NCBI RefSeq assembly: GCF_000166355.1
Contig: NC_014652.1
Coordinates: 650,001-714,000, forward strand
Origin: Caldicellulosiruptor hydrothermalis 108
GTDB lineage: Bacteria > Bacillota > Thermoanaerobacteria > Caldicellulosiruptorales > Caldicellulosiruptoraceae
Direction: 5' to 3'
DNA: 64,000 nucleotides
Below the pieces are notes generated by a model. The model had not been told where the DNA came from, did no database searches, and worked only from the letters and a program-made list of their open reading frames with translations. Positions 44,507-53,355 of this stretch are shown one piece after another; position 1 is the first letter of the stretch; each line of letters starts with the position of its first letter. The position numbers and the translations under genes are program-made.

Positions 44507-45589
44507 ATGAACAACAACATTTACATTATCTACGGTAAAGATGCTAAATCTATGACAAAACAGCTTCTTGAATATGCCGATGTGAAAAGTTATATTCCTA
44601 TGAAGAGCAAAATTGCTATAAAGCCCAACTTGGTTGTTGCAAAGCCGTACACCTCAGGTGCTACAACAAATCCACATATTGTTGAAGGAATCATAGAGTA
44701 CTTGAGGGAAAATGGATTTGAAAACATTGCAATTTTAGAGGGTGCATGGCTTGGCGCTTCCACAAAAAGGGCGTTTGAAGTTTGCGGGTATACTGAGATT
44801 GCAAAGAAGTATGATGTAAAGCTCATTGACACGAAAGATGACAAGCCTTTGAAGATAAATGTTGATGGATTTGAGCTGAACATTTGTAGCCAGGTCTATA
44901 GCTACGATTTTTTAATAAACGTTCCACTTTTGAAAGGGCACTGCCAGACACAACTTACCTGTGCTTTGAAAAATCTCAAAGGGCTTATTCCTGACAGTGA
45001 AAAGAGAAGGTTTCACACACTTGGTCTTCACAAACCAATTGCCTACTTGAACAAAGCAATAAAGATACATCTAATAGTGGTGGACAGTATTATGCCAGAC
45101 CCTGACTTTGAAGAGGGAGGAAACCCTGTTGAGAAGGATTTTATAGCCCTTGGCTTTGACCCGGTTTTGATAGACAGCTTTGCCGCCGAGCATCTGGGAT
45201 ACAATCCATATGACATTGAATACATAAGATTGGCAGAAAAATTGGGTGTTGGGAAAGCAGGTGAGTATAATCTTATAGAAATAAATCCTGAGAAAAAACC
45301 AACTGGATTTTCAAAAAGATCATCTATTGTTTCAAGATACGCAAAGTATATTGAAGAAAAAGATGCATGTTCAGTCTGCTATGCAAATTTAATAAGTAGC
45401 CTTATGAGACTGGATGAGCATGGACTTTTAAAAAAGCTTTCAAAAAAACTGTATATTGGCCAGGGATATAAAGGGAAAGCTATGGATGGGATAGGAATTG
45501 GGAGCTGCACAAAAGATTTTAATATATGCAAACAGGGGTGTCCTCCAAAGTCAAACGAGATTGTTGAGTTTTTAAAACAGAATTTATAG
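44507..45589 (+). CDS. DUF362 family protein (second copy)
   Basis: A 360-residue DUF362 protein starting at the ATG at 44507 with AAAGGAAG upstream. It shows KIAIKPNLVVAKPYTSGATT and the LLKGHCQTQLTCALKNLKG block shared with the gene at 18784. It lacks the two-cluster ferredoxin tail of that gene and has other cysteines (DACSVCYAN; IGSCTKDFNICKQGCPP) that might bind metal. Function unknown. A terminator follows. Confidence 0.85.
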   Translation: MNNNIYIIYGKDAKSMTKQLLEYADVKSYIPMKSKIAIKPNLVVAKPYTSGATTNPHIVEGIIEYLRENGFENIAILEGAWLGASTKRAFEVCGYTEIAKKYDVKLIDTKDDKPLKINVDGFELNICSQVYSYDFLINVPLLKGHCQTQLTCALKNLKGLIPDSEKRRFHTLGLHKPIAYLNKAIKIHLIVVDSIMPDPDFEEGGNPVEKDFIALGFDPVLIDSFAAEHLGYNPYDIEYIRLAEKLGVGKAGEYNLIEINPEKKPTGFSKRSSIVSRYAKYIEEKDACSVCYANLISSLMRLDEHGLLKKLSKKLYIGQGYKGKAMDGIGIGSCTKDFNICKQGCPPKSNEIVEFLKQNL

Positions 45590-45606
45590 AAAATATTCAT
45601 GCTCAG

Positions 45607-45648
45607 GGCACATGCATGTAAAAGAAGATGTATGTGCCTTTTTTGTTT
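45607..45648 (+). terminator. Terminator after the second DUF362 gene
   Basis: GGCACATGCAT (45607-45617) pairs with ATGTATGTGCC (45628-45638), one mismatch, and is followed by TTTTTTG. Confidence 0.9.
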
Positions 45649-45701
45649 GCTTAAAAAATAGAAAGTAACTTTTCAACACCCAGAGAAGCTTGGGAAATAA
45701 C

Positions 45702-45792
45702 ATATCCACAGAGTTATCCACATTATTCACAACTCATTTTTTAACAGAATGGATATTTGGCTATTGTGAATTGTGGATAGTTTTGTGGAAAA
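45702..45792 (+). promoter_or_regulatory. DnaA-box cluster upstream of hpf
   Basis: Two abutting perfect boxes (TTATNCACA) lie at 45714-45722 (TTATCCACA) and 45723-45731 (TTATTCACA). One-mismatch boxes are at 45702-45710 (ATATCCACA), 45772-45780 (reverse, TGTGGATAG) and 45784-45792 (reverse, TGTGGAAAA). Five sites in 91 bases, in a gene-free and AT-rich gap, is far above chance. DnaA binding to such sites is established; whether it regulates hpf or titrates DnaA here is inferred. Confidence 0.7.
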
Positions 45793-45873
45793 AATTTTTG
45801 TGTAAATAAGTTGAAATTGGTGGTATATATATAATATCAAACAAAAACCTTCTACATAGAAAGGATGGTCAAT

Positions 45874-46422
45874 ATGATGAACTTTATCATCAGCGGCAAG
45901 AACATAGAAGTAACAGATGCACTAAAAGAGAGGATTGAGAAAAAACTTTCAAAGCTTGAGAGGTATATTAAACTTAACACAGATGTTCATGTAACTTTGA
46001 GTGTTGAGAAGATCTCACACATAGTTGAAGTGACAATACCTTTCCATGGAATGATTTTGAGAGCTGAAGAGAGAAGCAACGACATGTACAGTGCCATAGA
46101 TTTGGTGGTTGACACCTTAGAAAGGCAAATCCGAAAGTTCAAAACAAAGATAGCAAAAAGGGCAAAAGATGCAGAGTCTTTGCGATACATGACATTTGAC
46201 ATTGAAGAGCCTGAAAAGGAAGCTACAGAAGAAAATGGTGAGTTTAGAATTGCCAAGACAAAGAGGTTTCCAATAAAACCAATGAGCGTGGAAGAGGCTA
46301 TTTTGCAGATGAATTTGCTTGGTCATAACTTCTTTGTATTTTTGAATCAGGACACAGATAAGGTGAATGTGGTGTATAGAAGAAACGACGGTGCATATGG
46401 TTTAATCGAACCTGAATATTAA
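45874..46422 (+). CDS. hpf: Long-form ribosome hibernation promoting factor
   Basis: Long HPF dimerises 70S ribosomes into inactive 100S particles in slow growth. The 182-residue protein has the N-terminal HPF domain (FIISGKNIEVTDALKERIEK) and the C-terminal dimerisation domain (RFPIKPMSVEEAILQMNLLGH, then FVFLNQDTDKVNVVYRRNDG). I take the ATG at 45874 (AAAGG upstream); 45877 is possible. It precedes secA and prfB, the usual Firmicute order. Confidence 0.96.
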   Translation: MMNFIISGKNIEVTDALKERIEKKLSKLERYIKLNTDVHVTLSVEKISHIVEVTIPFHGMILRAEERSNDMYSAIDLVVDTLERQIRKFKTKIAKRAKDAESLRYMTFDIEEPEKEATEENGEFRIAKTKRFPIKPMSVEEAILQMNLLGHNFFVFLNQDTDKVNVVYRRNDGAYGLIEPEY

Positions 46423-46466
46423 AAAAGTTTTTTAACAAAAGAAAAAAATTAAGAGCATCACTGCCC

Positions 46467-46507
46467 CCGCTCAAGGCAAAGATTTGTCTTGAGCGGATTT
46501 TTGTTTG
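46467..46507 (+). terminator. Terminator after hpf
   Basis: CCGCTCAAGGCAAA (46467-46480) pairs with TTTGTCTTGAGCGG (46483-46496), one mismatch and a two-base loop, followed by ATTTTTG. Confidence 0.9.
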
Positions 46508-46533
46508 AATATACCCTCAAGAAGTGATAAAAT
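46505..46533 (+). promoter_or_regulatory. Probable promoter of secA
   Basis: TTGAAT (46505-46510) and TAAAAT (46528-46533) are 17 bases apart, with TGA before the -10. The -35 begins where the T tract of the hpf terminator ends. Confidence 0.7.
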
Positions 46534-46582
46534 AATTATTTGAAATGTCCAAAAAATTTTTGAAAAAATCGAGGGTGGAAAG

Positions 46583-49129
46583 ATGTTAAAGATAATTGAA
46601 AAACTTATAGGCAGCTACAGTGAAAGAGAGATAAAAAAAATCTTGCCAATAGTTGACAAGATAGAATCACTTGCATCGGAATATGAGAGGTTAACAGATG
46701 CAGAGCTGAGACAAAAGACAGATATATTCAAACAAAGGCTAAAAAATGGCGAAACTTTGGACGATATCCTGCCAGAAGCGTTTGCAGCTGTGAGAGAAGC
46801 TGCTTGGCGGACTTTGAAGATGCGCCATTTTAGAGTCCAGCTTATAGGCGGCATAGTTCTGCACCAGGGCAGGATTGCAGAGATGAAAACCGGTGAAGGT
46901 AAAACCCTTGTGGCAACTCTACCTGCGTACTTGAACGCTTTAGAGGGCAAGGGTGTTCATATAGTAACTGTTAATGACTACTTGGCAAAAAGAGACGCTG
47001 AGTGGATGGGACCTATTTACAATTTCTTGGGACTTTCTGTTGGTGTGATAGTTCATGGACTGACACATGAAGAGAGGAAAAAAGCGTACAACTGTGATAT
47101 CACCTATGGTACAAACAATGAGTTTGGGTTTGATTACTTGCGAGACAACATGGCAATTTACAAAGAAGAGCTTGTGCAAAGAGAGCTAAACTATGCAATA
47201 ATCGACGAGGTTGACTCAATCTTGATTGATGAGGCAAGAACGCCTCTTATCATCTCAGGTCCTGCTGAGAAATCAACAGACCTTTACAAAAGAGCAGACA
47301 ATTTTGTAAGAAGACTAAAACCTCTTTATTATAACAGTGATGATGACAAACAAATGCCTGATACAACCGGCTATGACTATATAGTAAACGAGAAAAGACA
47401 CACAGTTTCGCTCACAGAAGAGGGTATAAAAAAAGCTGAGAAATATTTTGGTGTTACAAACTTAGCTGACCCGGAAAATGCAACCCTTCACCATCACATT
47501 ATCCAGGCACTAAAGGCTCACGGGCTTATGAAAAGAGACAGGGACTATGTTGTAAAAGATGGGCAGGTAATAATTGTTGATGAGTTTACTGGAAGACTTA
47601 TGTATGGTCGAAGGTTTTCAGAAGGGCTTCACCAGGCCATTGAAGCAAAAGAAGGTGTGAGGATAGAAAGAGAAAGCAAAACTTTGGCAACAATAACTTT
47701 TCAGAACTATTTCAGGCTGTACAAAAAACTTGCTGGTATGACAGGTACTGCAAAAACTGAAGAGCAGGAGTTTAGAGAAATCTATAAGCTTGATGTCATA
47801 GAAATTCCTACACACAAACCAATGATACGAGTCGACCATCCAGACAAGGTTTACAAGACAGAAAAGGCAAAGTTTGAGGCAATTGTTCAGGAGATTGTTG
47901 AGACTCATAAAAAAGGTCAGCCTGTTTTGGTTGGTACTGTGTCAATTGAGAAGTCTGAGATGCTGAGCGAGATGCTCAAAAAACATGGTATAAAACATGA
48001 GGTTTTAAACGCAAAACACCACGAAAAAGAGGCTATGATAATTGCAAAGGCTGGCCAAAAAGGTGCTGTGACAATTGCAACCAACATGGCAGGCCGTGGA
48101 ACAGACATTGTTTTAGGCGAGGGTGTTGCTGAGCTTGGTGGCCTCAAAGTAATCGGTACAGAGAGGCATGAAAGCAGGCGAATAGACAACCAGCTTCGTG
48201 GAAGAGCCGGCCGTCAGGGTGACCCCGGCGAGTCAAGATTTTATGTGTCGCTTGAGGATGATCTAATGAGGCTTTTCGGGTCTGAGAGGATTAAAAACCT
48301 TGTTGAGTCGCTTGGCTTGCCTGATGACCAGCCGATTGAACACAAGCTCTTGTCTGATGCCATTGAAAAGGCGCAAAAGAGGGTTGAAGCGCGAAACTTT
48401 GAGATACGAAAACATCTTTTGCAGTTTGACGATGTTTTGAACAAGCAAAGAGAGATAATATACTCACAAAGGCGCAAAGTTTTAGAAGGTGAGAACTTAA
48501 GAGACTCTATCTTGGGCATGATAGATGAGCTTGTGGACTACAAGATAAAAGTGTACACAGGCGAAAGTCCTCATCCTGAAGACTGGGATATAAAAGGTCT
48601 TTTGCAGGATTTGAAGTTTATATTTTTAGAAGATGAGCTTTCTGAGCAGGATGCAAAAAATATGACAAAACAGGAGCTAAAAGAAAAGCTCATCTCAATT
48701 GCAAAAGAAAAATATGAGAAGAAAGAACAAGAAGTTGGCGAGCTTATGCGCGAGCTTGAAAGGGTTGTGCTTTTGCGAGTTGTTGACATGCACTGGATGG
48801 AACACATAGATGCAGTAGAACAGCTGAGAGAAGGCATATCTCTTCGCGCAATCGGTCAAAAAGACCCAATAGTTGAGTTCAGGTTCGAAGCGTTTGAGAT
48901 GTTTGATGAGATGGTAAAAAGAATCCAGGAGGACACAATAAAGATTATACTTCATGCAAATGTTGAAAATATGCCTCAAAGAGAAAGAGTTGTTAAAGAG
49001 ATGTATGAAAATGCACCATCAGACACACCTGTGAGAAAACCTGTTGTGAAAACACAGAAGGTTGGAAGAAACGATCCATGTCCTTGCGGGAGCGGCAAAA
49101 AATACAAAAAGTGTTGCGGAGCAGTTTGA
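46583..49129 (+). CDS. secA: Preprotein translocase ATPase SecA
   Basis: SecA drives protein export through SecYEG. The 848-residue protein has Walker [10 protein letters not shown] near residue 102, [15 protein letters not shown] near residue 210, the nucleotide domain II motif [11 protein letters not shown] with [13 protein letters not shown], and the C-terminal zinc tail [14 protein letters not shown]. Length is normal. It is followed by prfB after 38 bases, a widely conserved pair. Confidence 0.98.
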   Translation: MLKIIEKLIGSYSEREIKKILPIVDKIESLASEYERLTDAELRQKTDIFKQRLKNGETLDDILPEAFAAVREAAWRTLKMRHFRVQLIGGIVLHQGRIAEMKTGEGKTLVATLPAYLNALEGKGVHIVTVNDYLAKRDAEWMGPIYNFLGLSVGVIVHGLTHEERKKAYNCDITYGTNNEFGFDYLRDNMAIYKEELVQRELNYAIIDEVDSILIDEARTPLIISGPAEKSTDLYKRADNFVRRLKPLYYNSDDDKQMPDTTGYDYIVNEKRHTVSLTEEGIKKAEKYFGVTNLADPENATLHHHIIQALKAHGLMKRDRDYVVKDGQVIIVDEFTGRLMYGRRFSEGLHQAIEAKEGVRIERESKTLATITFQNYFRLYKKLAGMTGTAKTEEQEFREIYKLDVIEIPTHKPMIRVDHPDKVYKTEKAKFEAIVQEIVETHKKGQPVLVGTVSIEKSEMLSEMLKKHGIKHEVLNAKHHEKEAMIIAKAGQKGAVTIATNMAGRGTDIVLGEGVAELGGLKVIGTERHESRRIDNQLRGRAGRQGDPGESRFYVSLEDDLMRLFGSERIKNLVESLGLPDDQPIEHKLLSDAIEKAQKRVEARNFEIRKHLLQFDDVLNKQREIIYSQRRKVLEGENLRDSILGMIDELVDYKIKVYTGESPHPEDWDIKGLLQDLKFIFLEDELSEQDAKNMTKQELKEKLISIAKEKYEKKEQEVGELMRELERVVLLRVVDMHWMEHIDAVEQLREGISLRAIGQKDPIVEFRFEAFEMFDEMVKRIQEDTIKIILHANVENMPQRERVVKEMYENAPSDTPVRKPVVKTQKVGRNDPCPCGSGKKYKKCCGAV

Positions 49130-49167
49130 TTTTTTAAAATCATAATTAGAAGGAGTGGTCTTGAAAT

Positions 49168-50287
49168 ATGCTTATGCTTGAAGAAATCTTGCAGAGGCTT
49201 GAGAAGGCAGAAGAAGACCTCAAGGAAATGAGGGTTTCTCTTTGACATCGACAGGCTAGAAAGTGAACTAAAATCGTTGGAAAGTGAAACTTCAAGGCCT
49301 GATTTTTGGCAGGACTTAGAGAACTCTCAAAAAGTTTTGCAGAAAATAAAAAGACTAAAGGACAAGATAGAGAGGTTCCAAAAACTATATTCGCAGTGGG
49401 AAGATTTAAAAGTACTGACAGAGCTGAGCTTGGAAGAAGGAAACCATGAGATGGCAGAAGAGCTTGAAAAAGAGCTTTTGGACCTTGAGAGGAAAATAGA
49501 GGATTTCAAGATAGAGGTCCTTTTAAACGGTCCTTATGACAAAAACAATGCAATACTTTCAATTCATGCGGGTGCAGGCGGCACAGAAGCTCAGGACTGG
49601 GCAGAGATGCTACTTAGGATGTACACGCGCTGGGCAGCAAAAAAAGGTTACAAGGTTGAAACTTTGGACATTCTACCTGGGGAAGAGGCAGGTATTAAAA
49701 ATGTCACAGTTCGCATAGTTGGTGAGAATGCCTATGGTTATTTGAAAGCTGAGAAAGGAGTTCACAGGCTTGTGAGGATTTCTCCATTTGATGCAGCGGG
49801 AAGAAGACATACTTCTTTTGCAGCGGTTGAGGTTCTGCCCGAGGTTGAAGATGACACAGACATTGAGATAAAAGAAGAAGACCTTGAGATAGACACCTTC
49901 AGAGCATCTGGGGCAGGTGGCCAGCATGTTAACAAGACAGAGTCGGCTGTTAGAATAAAGCACATTCCAACAGGTATTGTTGTAACATGCCAGAATGAGA
50001 GGTCCCAGCACAAGAATAGGGAAATTGCTCTCAAAATTTTAAAAGCAAAACTTTTAGAGCTCAAAGAAAAGGAGAGAAGAGAAAAGATTCAAAAACTCAA
50101 GGGTGAGCAGACAGAAATTGGCTGGGGAAATCAAATAAGGTCTTATGTATTTTGCCCGTATACTTTGGTTAAAGACCACAGGACAGAAGCAGAAGTAGGA
50201 AATGTTGAGGCAGTAATGGACGGTGAGATAGATGTCTTCATAAATGCGTACCTGAAGAAATTTAGAAACGAGGAGGAAGTTGCATGA
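49168..50287 (+). CDS. prfB: Peptide chain release factor 2, with programmed +1 frameshift
   Basis: RF2 ends translation at UGA and UAA. The gene starts at the ATG at 49168 (AGAAGGAG upstream); frame 1 runs 25 codons to CTT-TGA at 49240-49245, and the main frame, read from GAC at 49244, adds 347 residues, 372 in all. The junction ends VSL and continues DIDRLESEL, as in other RF2s. The stop-recognition SPF tripeptide (VRISPFDAAGRR) and the GGQ motif (SGAGGQHVNKTESAVR) are present. It overlaps a cheW gene by four bases. Confidence 0.97.
49230..49246 (+). other. RF2 autoregulatory frameshift site
   Basis: GAGGGTTTCTCTTTGAC contains an internal ribosome-site-like GAGGG, the slippery CTT, the in-frame TGA and the following C. 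When RF2 is scarce, the ribosome slips +1 on CTT-T instead of stopping. The site matches the family consensus except for a slightly longer spacer between GAGGG and CTT. Confidence 0.95.
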
Positions 50288-50733
50288 AACAGTATGTCAT
50301 TTTCAATGTAGGAGACTACAGCTTTGGGGTTGACATACTTGAGATTGTTGAGATTATAAAGCCAAACAAGATTGTAAAGGTACCAAGTATGCCTCAGTAT
50401 GTCGAAGGGATTATTGATGTGAGAGGCACATCTGTCCCAGTTTACAACCTTGCAAAACGGCTCGAGATTGAGTCAAAGGCAGAAGCACAGAAAATCATCA
50501 TTGTAGAGCTTTCTAAATTCCAGCTTGGTTTTTTGGTTGATGATGTCTCTGAGATACTCAAAATTGAAGATGACAAGATTGAAAAGGCAAGTGAGAGCAT
50601 CAGGGGAATCAAGCGAAAATTCATTGACTCGATTGCGCGTGTCGGTAATGACATGATTATCATTCTTGACCTTAAAAATGTGCTTACAATGGAAGAGGAA
50701 GAAAATATACAGGAGTTTATAAAAAATTCATAA
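50284..50733 (+). CDS. cheW: CheW-domain protein (second copy)
   Basis: A 149-residue single-domain CheW protein (FNVGDYSFGVDILEIVEIIK; VEGIIDVRGTSVPVYNL). Its ATG overlaps the prfB stop (ATGA), so its translation depends on RF2 translation. It differs clearly from the copy at 9707 and is followed by a terminator and then three receiver-domain genes. It may serve a second chemosensory or signalling array; no receptor or cheA is adjacent. Confidence 0.93.
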   Translation: MKQYVIFNVGDYSFGVDILEIVEIIKPNKIVKVPSMPQYVEGIIDVRGTSVPVYNLAKRLEIESKAEAQKIIIVELSKFQLGFLVDDVSEILKIEDDKIEKASESIRGIKRKFIDSIARVGNDMIIILDLKNVLTMEEEENIQEFIKNS

Positions 50734-50742
50734 AGGGTATAT

Positions 50743-50783
50743 ATAGAGTGAGGAAAAACTTAGCACCTCACTCTATTTTTTTT
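50743..50783 (+). terminator. Terminator after the second cheW
   Basis: ATAGAGTGAGG (50743-50753) pairs perfectly with CCTCACTCTAT (50766-50776) and is followed by eight T residues. It separates prfB-cheW from the receiver-domain gene block. Confidence 0.95.
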
Positions 50784-50808
50784 GTTTATTTTTTAAGAGG
50801 TGAGAACG

Positions 50809-52128
50809 ATGAAAATATTGATTGTAGATGACTCACCTTTCATTGTTAAGCAAATTGAAGGTATTATTGAATCTATGGAGATGAAGTGTGATATATTTGT
50901 TGCCGAAAGTGGAGAGAAAGCTATTGAGATGGTAAGTCAAAACGAGTTTGATTTAGTGCTGTTGGACATTGTTTTGCCTGATATAAATGGGTTAGAGGTT
51001 CTTAAATTTATAAGAAGAGTCAAAGATTACGGTGAAGTTTTTGTGATTGTTATGACATCGCTTGAAAGTGATGAGGTGTTGGAAGAAAGTTTTAACCGTG
51101 GCGCTAATGACTTTATCAGAAAACCTATTAAGCCTATTGAGTTGTCATCACGGCTGAGGGCTATTGTTAGAATGAAAAATTATCAATATCTCTATAAAAT
51201 GTCACTTGAAGATTTAAAAGAAAAGAACAATCAGCTTATTGAACTTACTGCAAAGTTAAAACAAACCCAGGATTTTTTGGTCCAAAGCGAAAAGATGTCA
51301 GCCATTGGTCAGCTTGCAGCTGGTGTTGCCCATGAGATTAACAATCCTTTGGGCTTTGTGATTACCAATATAGAGGTTCTCCAAAAATACTTTGACAAGA
51401 TTGTCGATATAGTAAACAGATATAGTAATATTATCAAAATTTTAAACGATCCTGAAACACAAATCAGTTCAATAAGAAATCTTATCAACGAGGTAGAGGA
51501 TTTAGAAAGGAAATACAAAATTGAATTCATATTAGAAGATATACCTCAGCTTCTGAAAGAAACCCAGGAAGGACTGCAAAGGGTGTCGCAGATTGTTCAG
51601 TCGCTTAAGAGATTTGCACGCAGTGGTCTTGAGAATAAAAAGACGTTTGAAGATTTGAACGATATTATAGAAGAAACTTTGCTGATTGCCAGAAACGAGC
51701 TAAAATACGATGTTGAGGTAATTAAAGAGTATGGTGAAAATTGTCACGCATATATCAACCGTGGGGAAATAGGACAGGTGGTGTTAAATATCTTGATGAA
51801 TGCAGCTCAGGCTATAAAAGGTCAGCAAGACAGAACAGAAAAGGGACATATTTACATAAAAACGTGGCGTGATTCTGAGTATGTTTACTGTTCTATAAAA
51901 GATGATGGTCCAGGGATAAAAAGAATATATCTTTCAAGAATTTTTGAACCATTTTTCACTACAAAAGATGTTGGCAAAGGCACAGGGCTTGGTTTGAGTA
52001 TATCTTACGATATCATTGTTAACAAACATGGTGGTAGTATTTGGGCGGAGAGTGAAGAAGGTAAAGGAGCGAATTTCATTTTCAAAATACCTGTTAATGG
52101 CCAGATGACAGAAGAAAATGAAAATTAA
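50809..52128 (+). CDS. Receiver-domain histidine kinase (REC-HisKA-HATPase)
   Basis: The 439-residue protein has an N-terminal receiver domain (acceptor D53 in LVLLDIVLPD), a coiled-coil linker (about residues 125-160), a HisKA domain with phospho-His H175 in AAGVAHEINNPLGF, and an HATPase domain with N-box QVVLNILMNAAQAI, G1 DDGPGIK and G2 GKGTGLGLSI. No membrane segment or sensor domain is present, so it is cytoplasmic and controlled through its own receiver. Start ATG at 50809 after AGAGGTGA. It overlaps or abuts the next gene. Confidence 0.92.
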   Translation: MKILIVDDSPFIVKQIEGIIESMEMKCDIFVAESGEKAIEMVSQNEFDLVLLDIVLPDINGLEVLKFIRRVKDYGEVFVIVMTSLESDEVLEESFNRGANDFIRKPIKPIELSSRLRAIVRMKNYQYLYKMSLEDLKEKNNQLIELTAKLKQTQDFLVQSEKMSAIGQLAAGVAHEINNPLGFVITNIEVLQKYFDKIVDIVNRYSNIIKILNDPETQISSIRNLINEVEDLERKYKIEFILEDIPQLLKETQEGLQRVSQIVQSLKRFARSGLENKKTFEDLNDIIEETLLIARNELKYDVEVIKEYGENCHAYINRGEIGQVVLNILMNAAQAIKGQQDRTEKGHIYIKTWRDSEYVYCSIKDDGPGIKRIYLSRIFEPFFTTKDVGKGTGLGLSISYDIIVNKHGGSIWAESEEGKGANFIFKIPVNGQMTEENEN

Positions 52129-52144
52129 AGAAGTGGTGGTATTT

Positions 52145-53332
52145 ATGAAAAAATCAATTTTATTTGTTGACGATGAAAAGAATATTTTAAGAGCACTTTA
52201 TAGGGTCTTTTGCGAAGAGGATTACAACCTATTCTTTGCAGAAAGTGCTAAAGAAGCGTTAGATGTTTTAGAATCCAATGACATGGATATTATAATTACC
52301 GACTTTAGAATGCCTGGCATGTCTGGGTATGACCTTCTGAAGGTTGTTAAGGAAAAGTATCCTCATGTTATAAGAATCATTTTAAGCGGGTACGCTGATG
52401 AGAATATCGTCTTTAAAGCTCTGCAGACAAATGTTGCAAAGGTTTATATCTTAAAGCCGTGGAATAATGAGGAATTAAAAGAAATCATAAAAAACGTTAT
52501 CGAGTTAGAAGACAAAATGAGAGAAAATAGATGTTTAGAAATAATTAATAATATCGATTATCTACCAACCCTTAAAAATCTTTACAGCACAATTTGTAAA
52601 GTCATCGAAAATGAGGATGATATCAATAAAGTAGTAAAGATTATAGAACAAGACCCAGCAATAGCTTCGAAGATTTTGCAGATTGCAAACTCAGCTTTCT
52701 ACAACCTGAAAACCGCTTCTGTAAAGCAAGCTGTTGTATATTTGGGACTGGTAAATGTCAGAAATATAGTATTAAACGCAGCTGTATTTGAATGTGTTGG
52801 CGATGGTGATTATAAGACTTTGCTTTGGGAGCATGCAAATCTTACTAATAAGATTTTTTATTATATCTATGAAAGAATACTTGGGAAAAAAGTTCAGGAT
52901 TCGTTTGCATCTGCAGGGCTTTTGCACGGAATTGGTCAGATACTTCTTTTAAAACTTTTCCCGCAAAAATATAAAGAGTATAGAAAAAGGATAATGTATT
53001 CGGATCAGTATATAGACTTTGAGGAGTTAGAAAAAGAAATCTTTGGTTTTACTCACACAGAACTTGGGGCGGTATTGTTGAGCTGGTGGGATATCCCTTT
53101 GCCGGTCGTCGAAGCAGCGTTTTACCATCACAAACCTAATAGTAACAATATTATAAACAGAGAAATTGTATGTGCAGTAAATATAGCGTGTTATTTGGCC
53201 TGGGACTTGGCTGGAGTCAAACAATCTGAGGAACATGTGAATTATAGCAAGAGATTTCTAAAACTTGACTGTGACAATTGTGTAGATTTAAAACAGTTGT
53301 ATGAAAATTTGTTCAACAAGCAAGAAAACTAA
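52145..53332 (+). CDS. Receiver-HDOD signalling protein
   Basis: The 395-residue protein has an N-terminal receiver (acceptor D53, IITDFRMPGMSG) and a C-terminal HDOD domain (about residues 135-330; IEQDPAIASKILQIANSAFY, then AVVYLGLVNVRNIVLNAAVF). HDOD domains resemble HD phosphohydrolases but lack full metal sites and act in signalling. The start chosen is the ATG at 52145; a reading from 52118 overlaps the kinase gene and lacks a ribosome site. Between kinase and third receiver gene. Confidence 0.9.
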   Translation: MKKSILFVDDEKNILRALYRVFCEEDYNLFFAESAKEALDVLESNDMDIIITDFRMPGMSGYDLLKVVKEKYPHVIRIILSGYADENIVFKALQTNVAKVYILKPWNNEELKEIIKNVIELEDKMRENRCLEIINNIDYLPTLKNLYSTICKVIENEDDINKVVKIIEQDPAIASKILQIANSAFYNLKTASVKQAVVYLGLVNVRNIVLNAAVFECVGDGDYKTLLWEHANLTNKIFYYIYERILGKKVQDSFASAGLLHGIGQILLLKLFPQKYKEYRKRIMYSDQYIDFEELEKEIFGFTHTELGAVLLSWWDIPLPVVEAAFYHHKPNSNNIINREIVCAVNIACYLAWDLAGVKQSEEHVNYSKRFLKLDCDNCVDLKQLYENLFNKQEN

Positions 53333-53355
53333 AGTGTAAAGGGTGTGTTAAAGGT

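Noticed and set aside
45607-45864. Chromosomal replication origin
   Set aside because: DnaA boxes are present, but dnaA, dnaN, recF or gyrase genes are absent and there is no clear unwinding-type repeat array; a regulatory cluster is more likely.
49277-50287. prfB starting at 49277 as an ordinary gene
   Set aside because: This misses the first part of RF2; the upstream frame plus a +1 shift gives the full, family-typical N-terminus.
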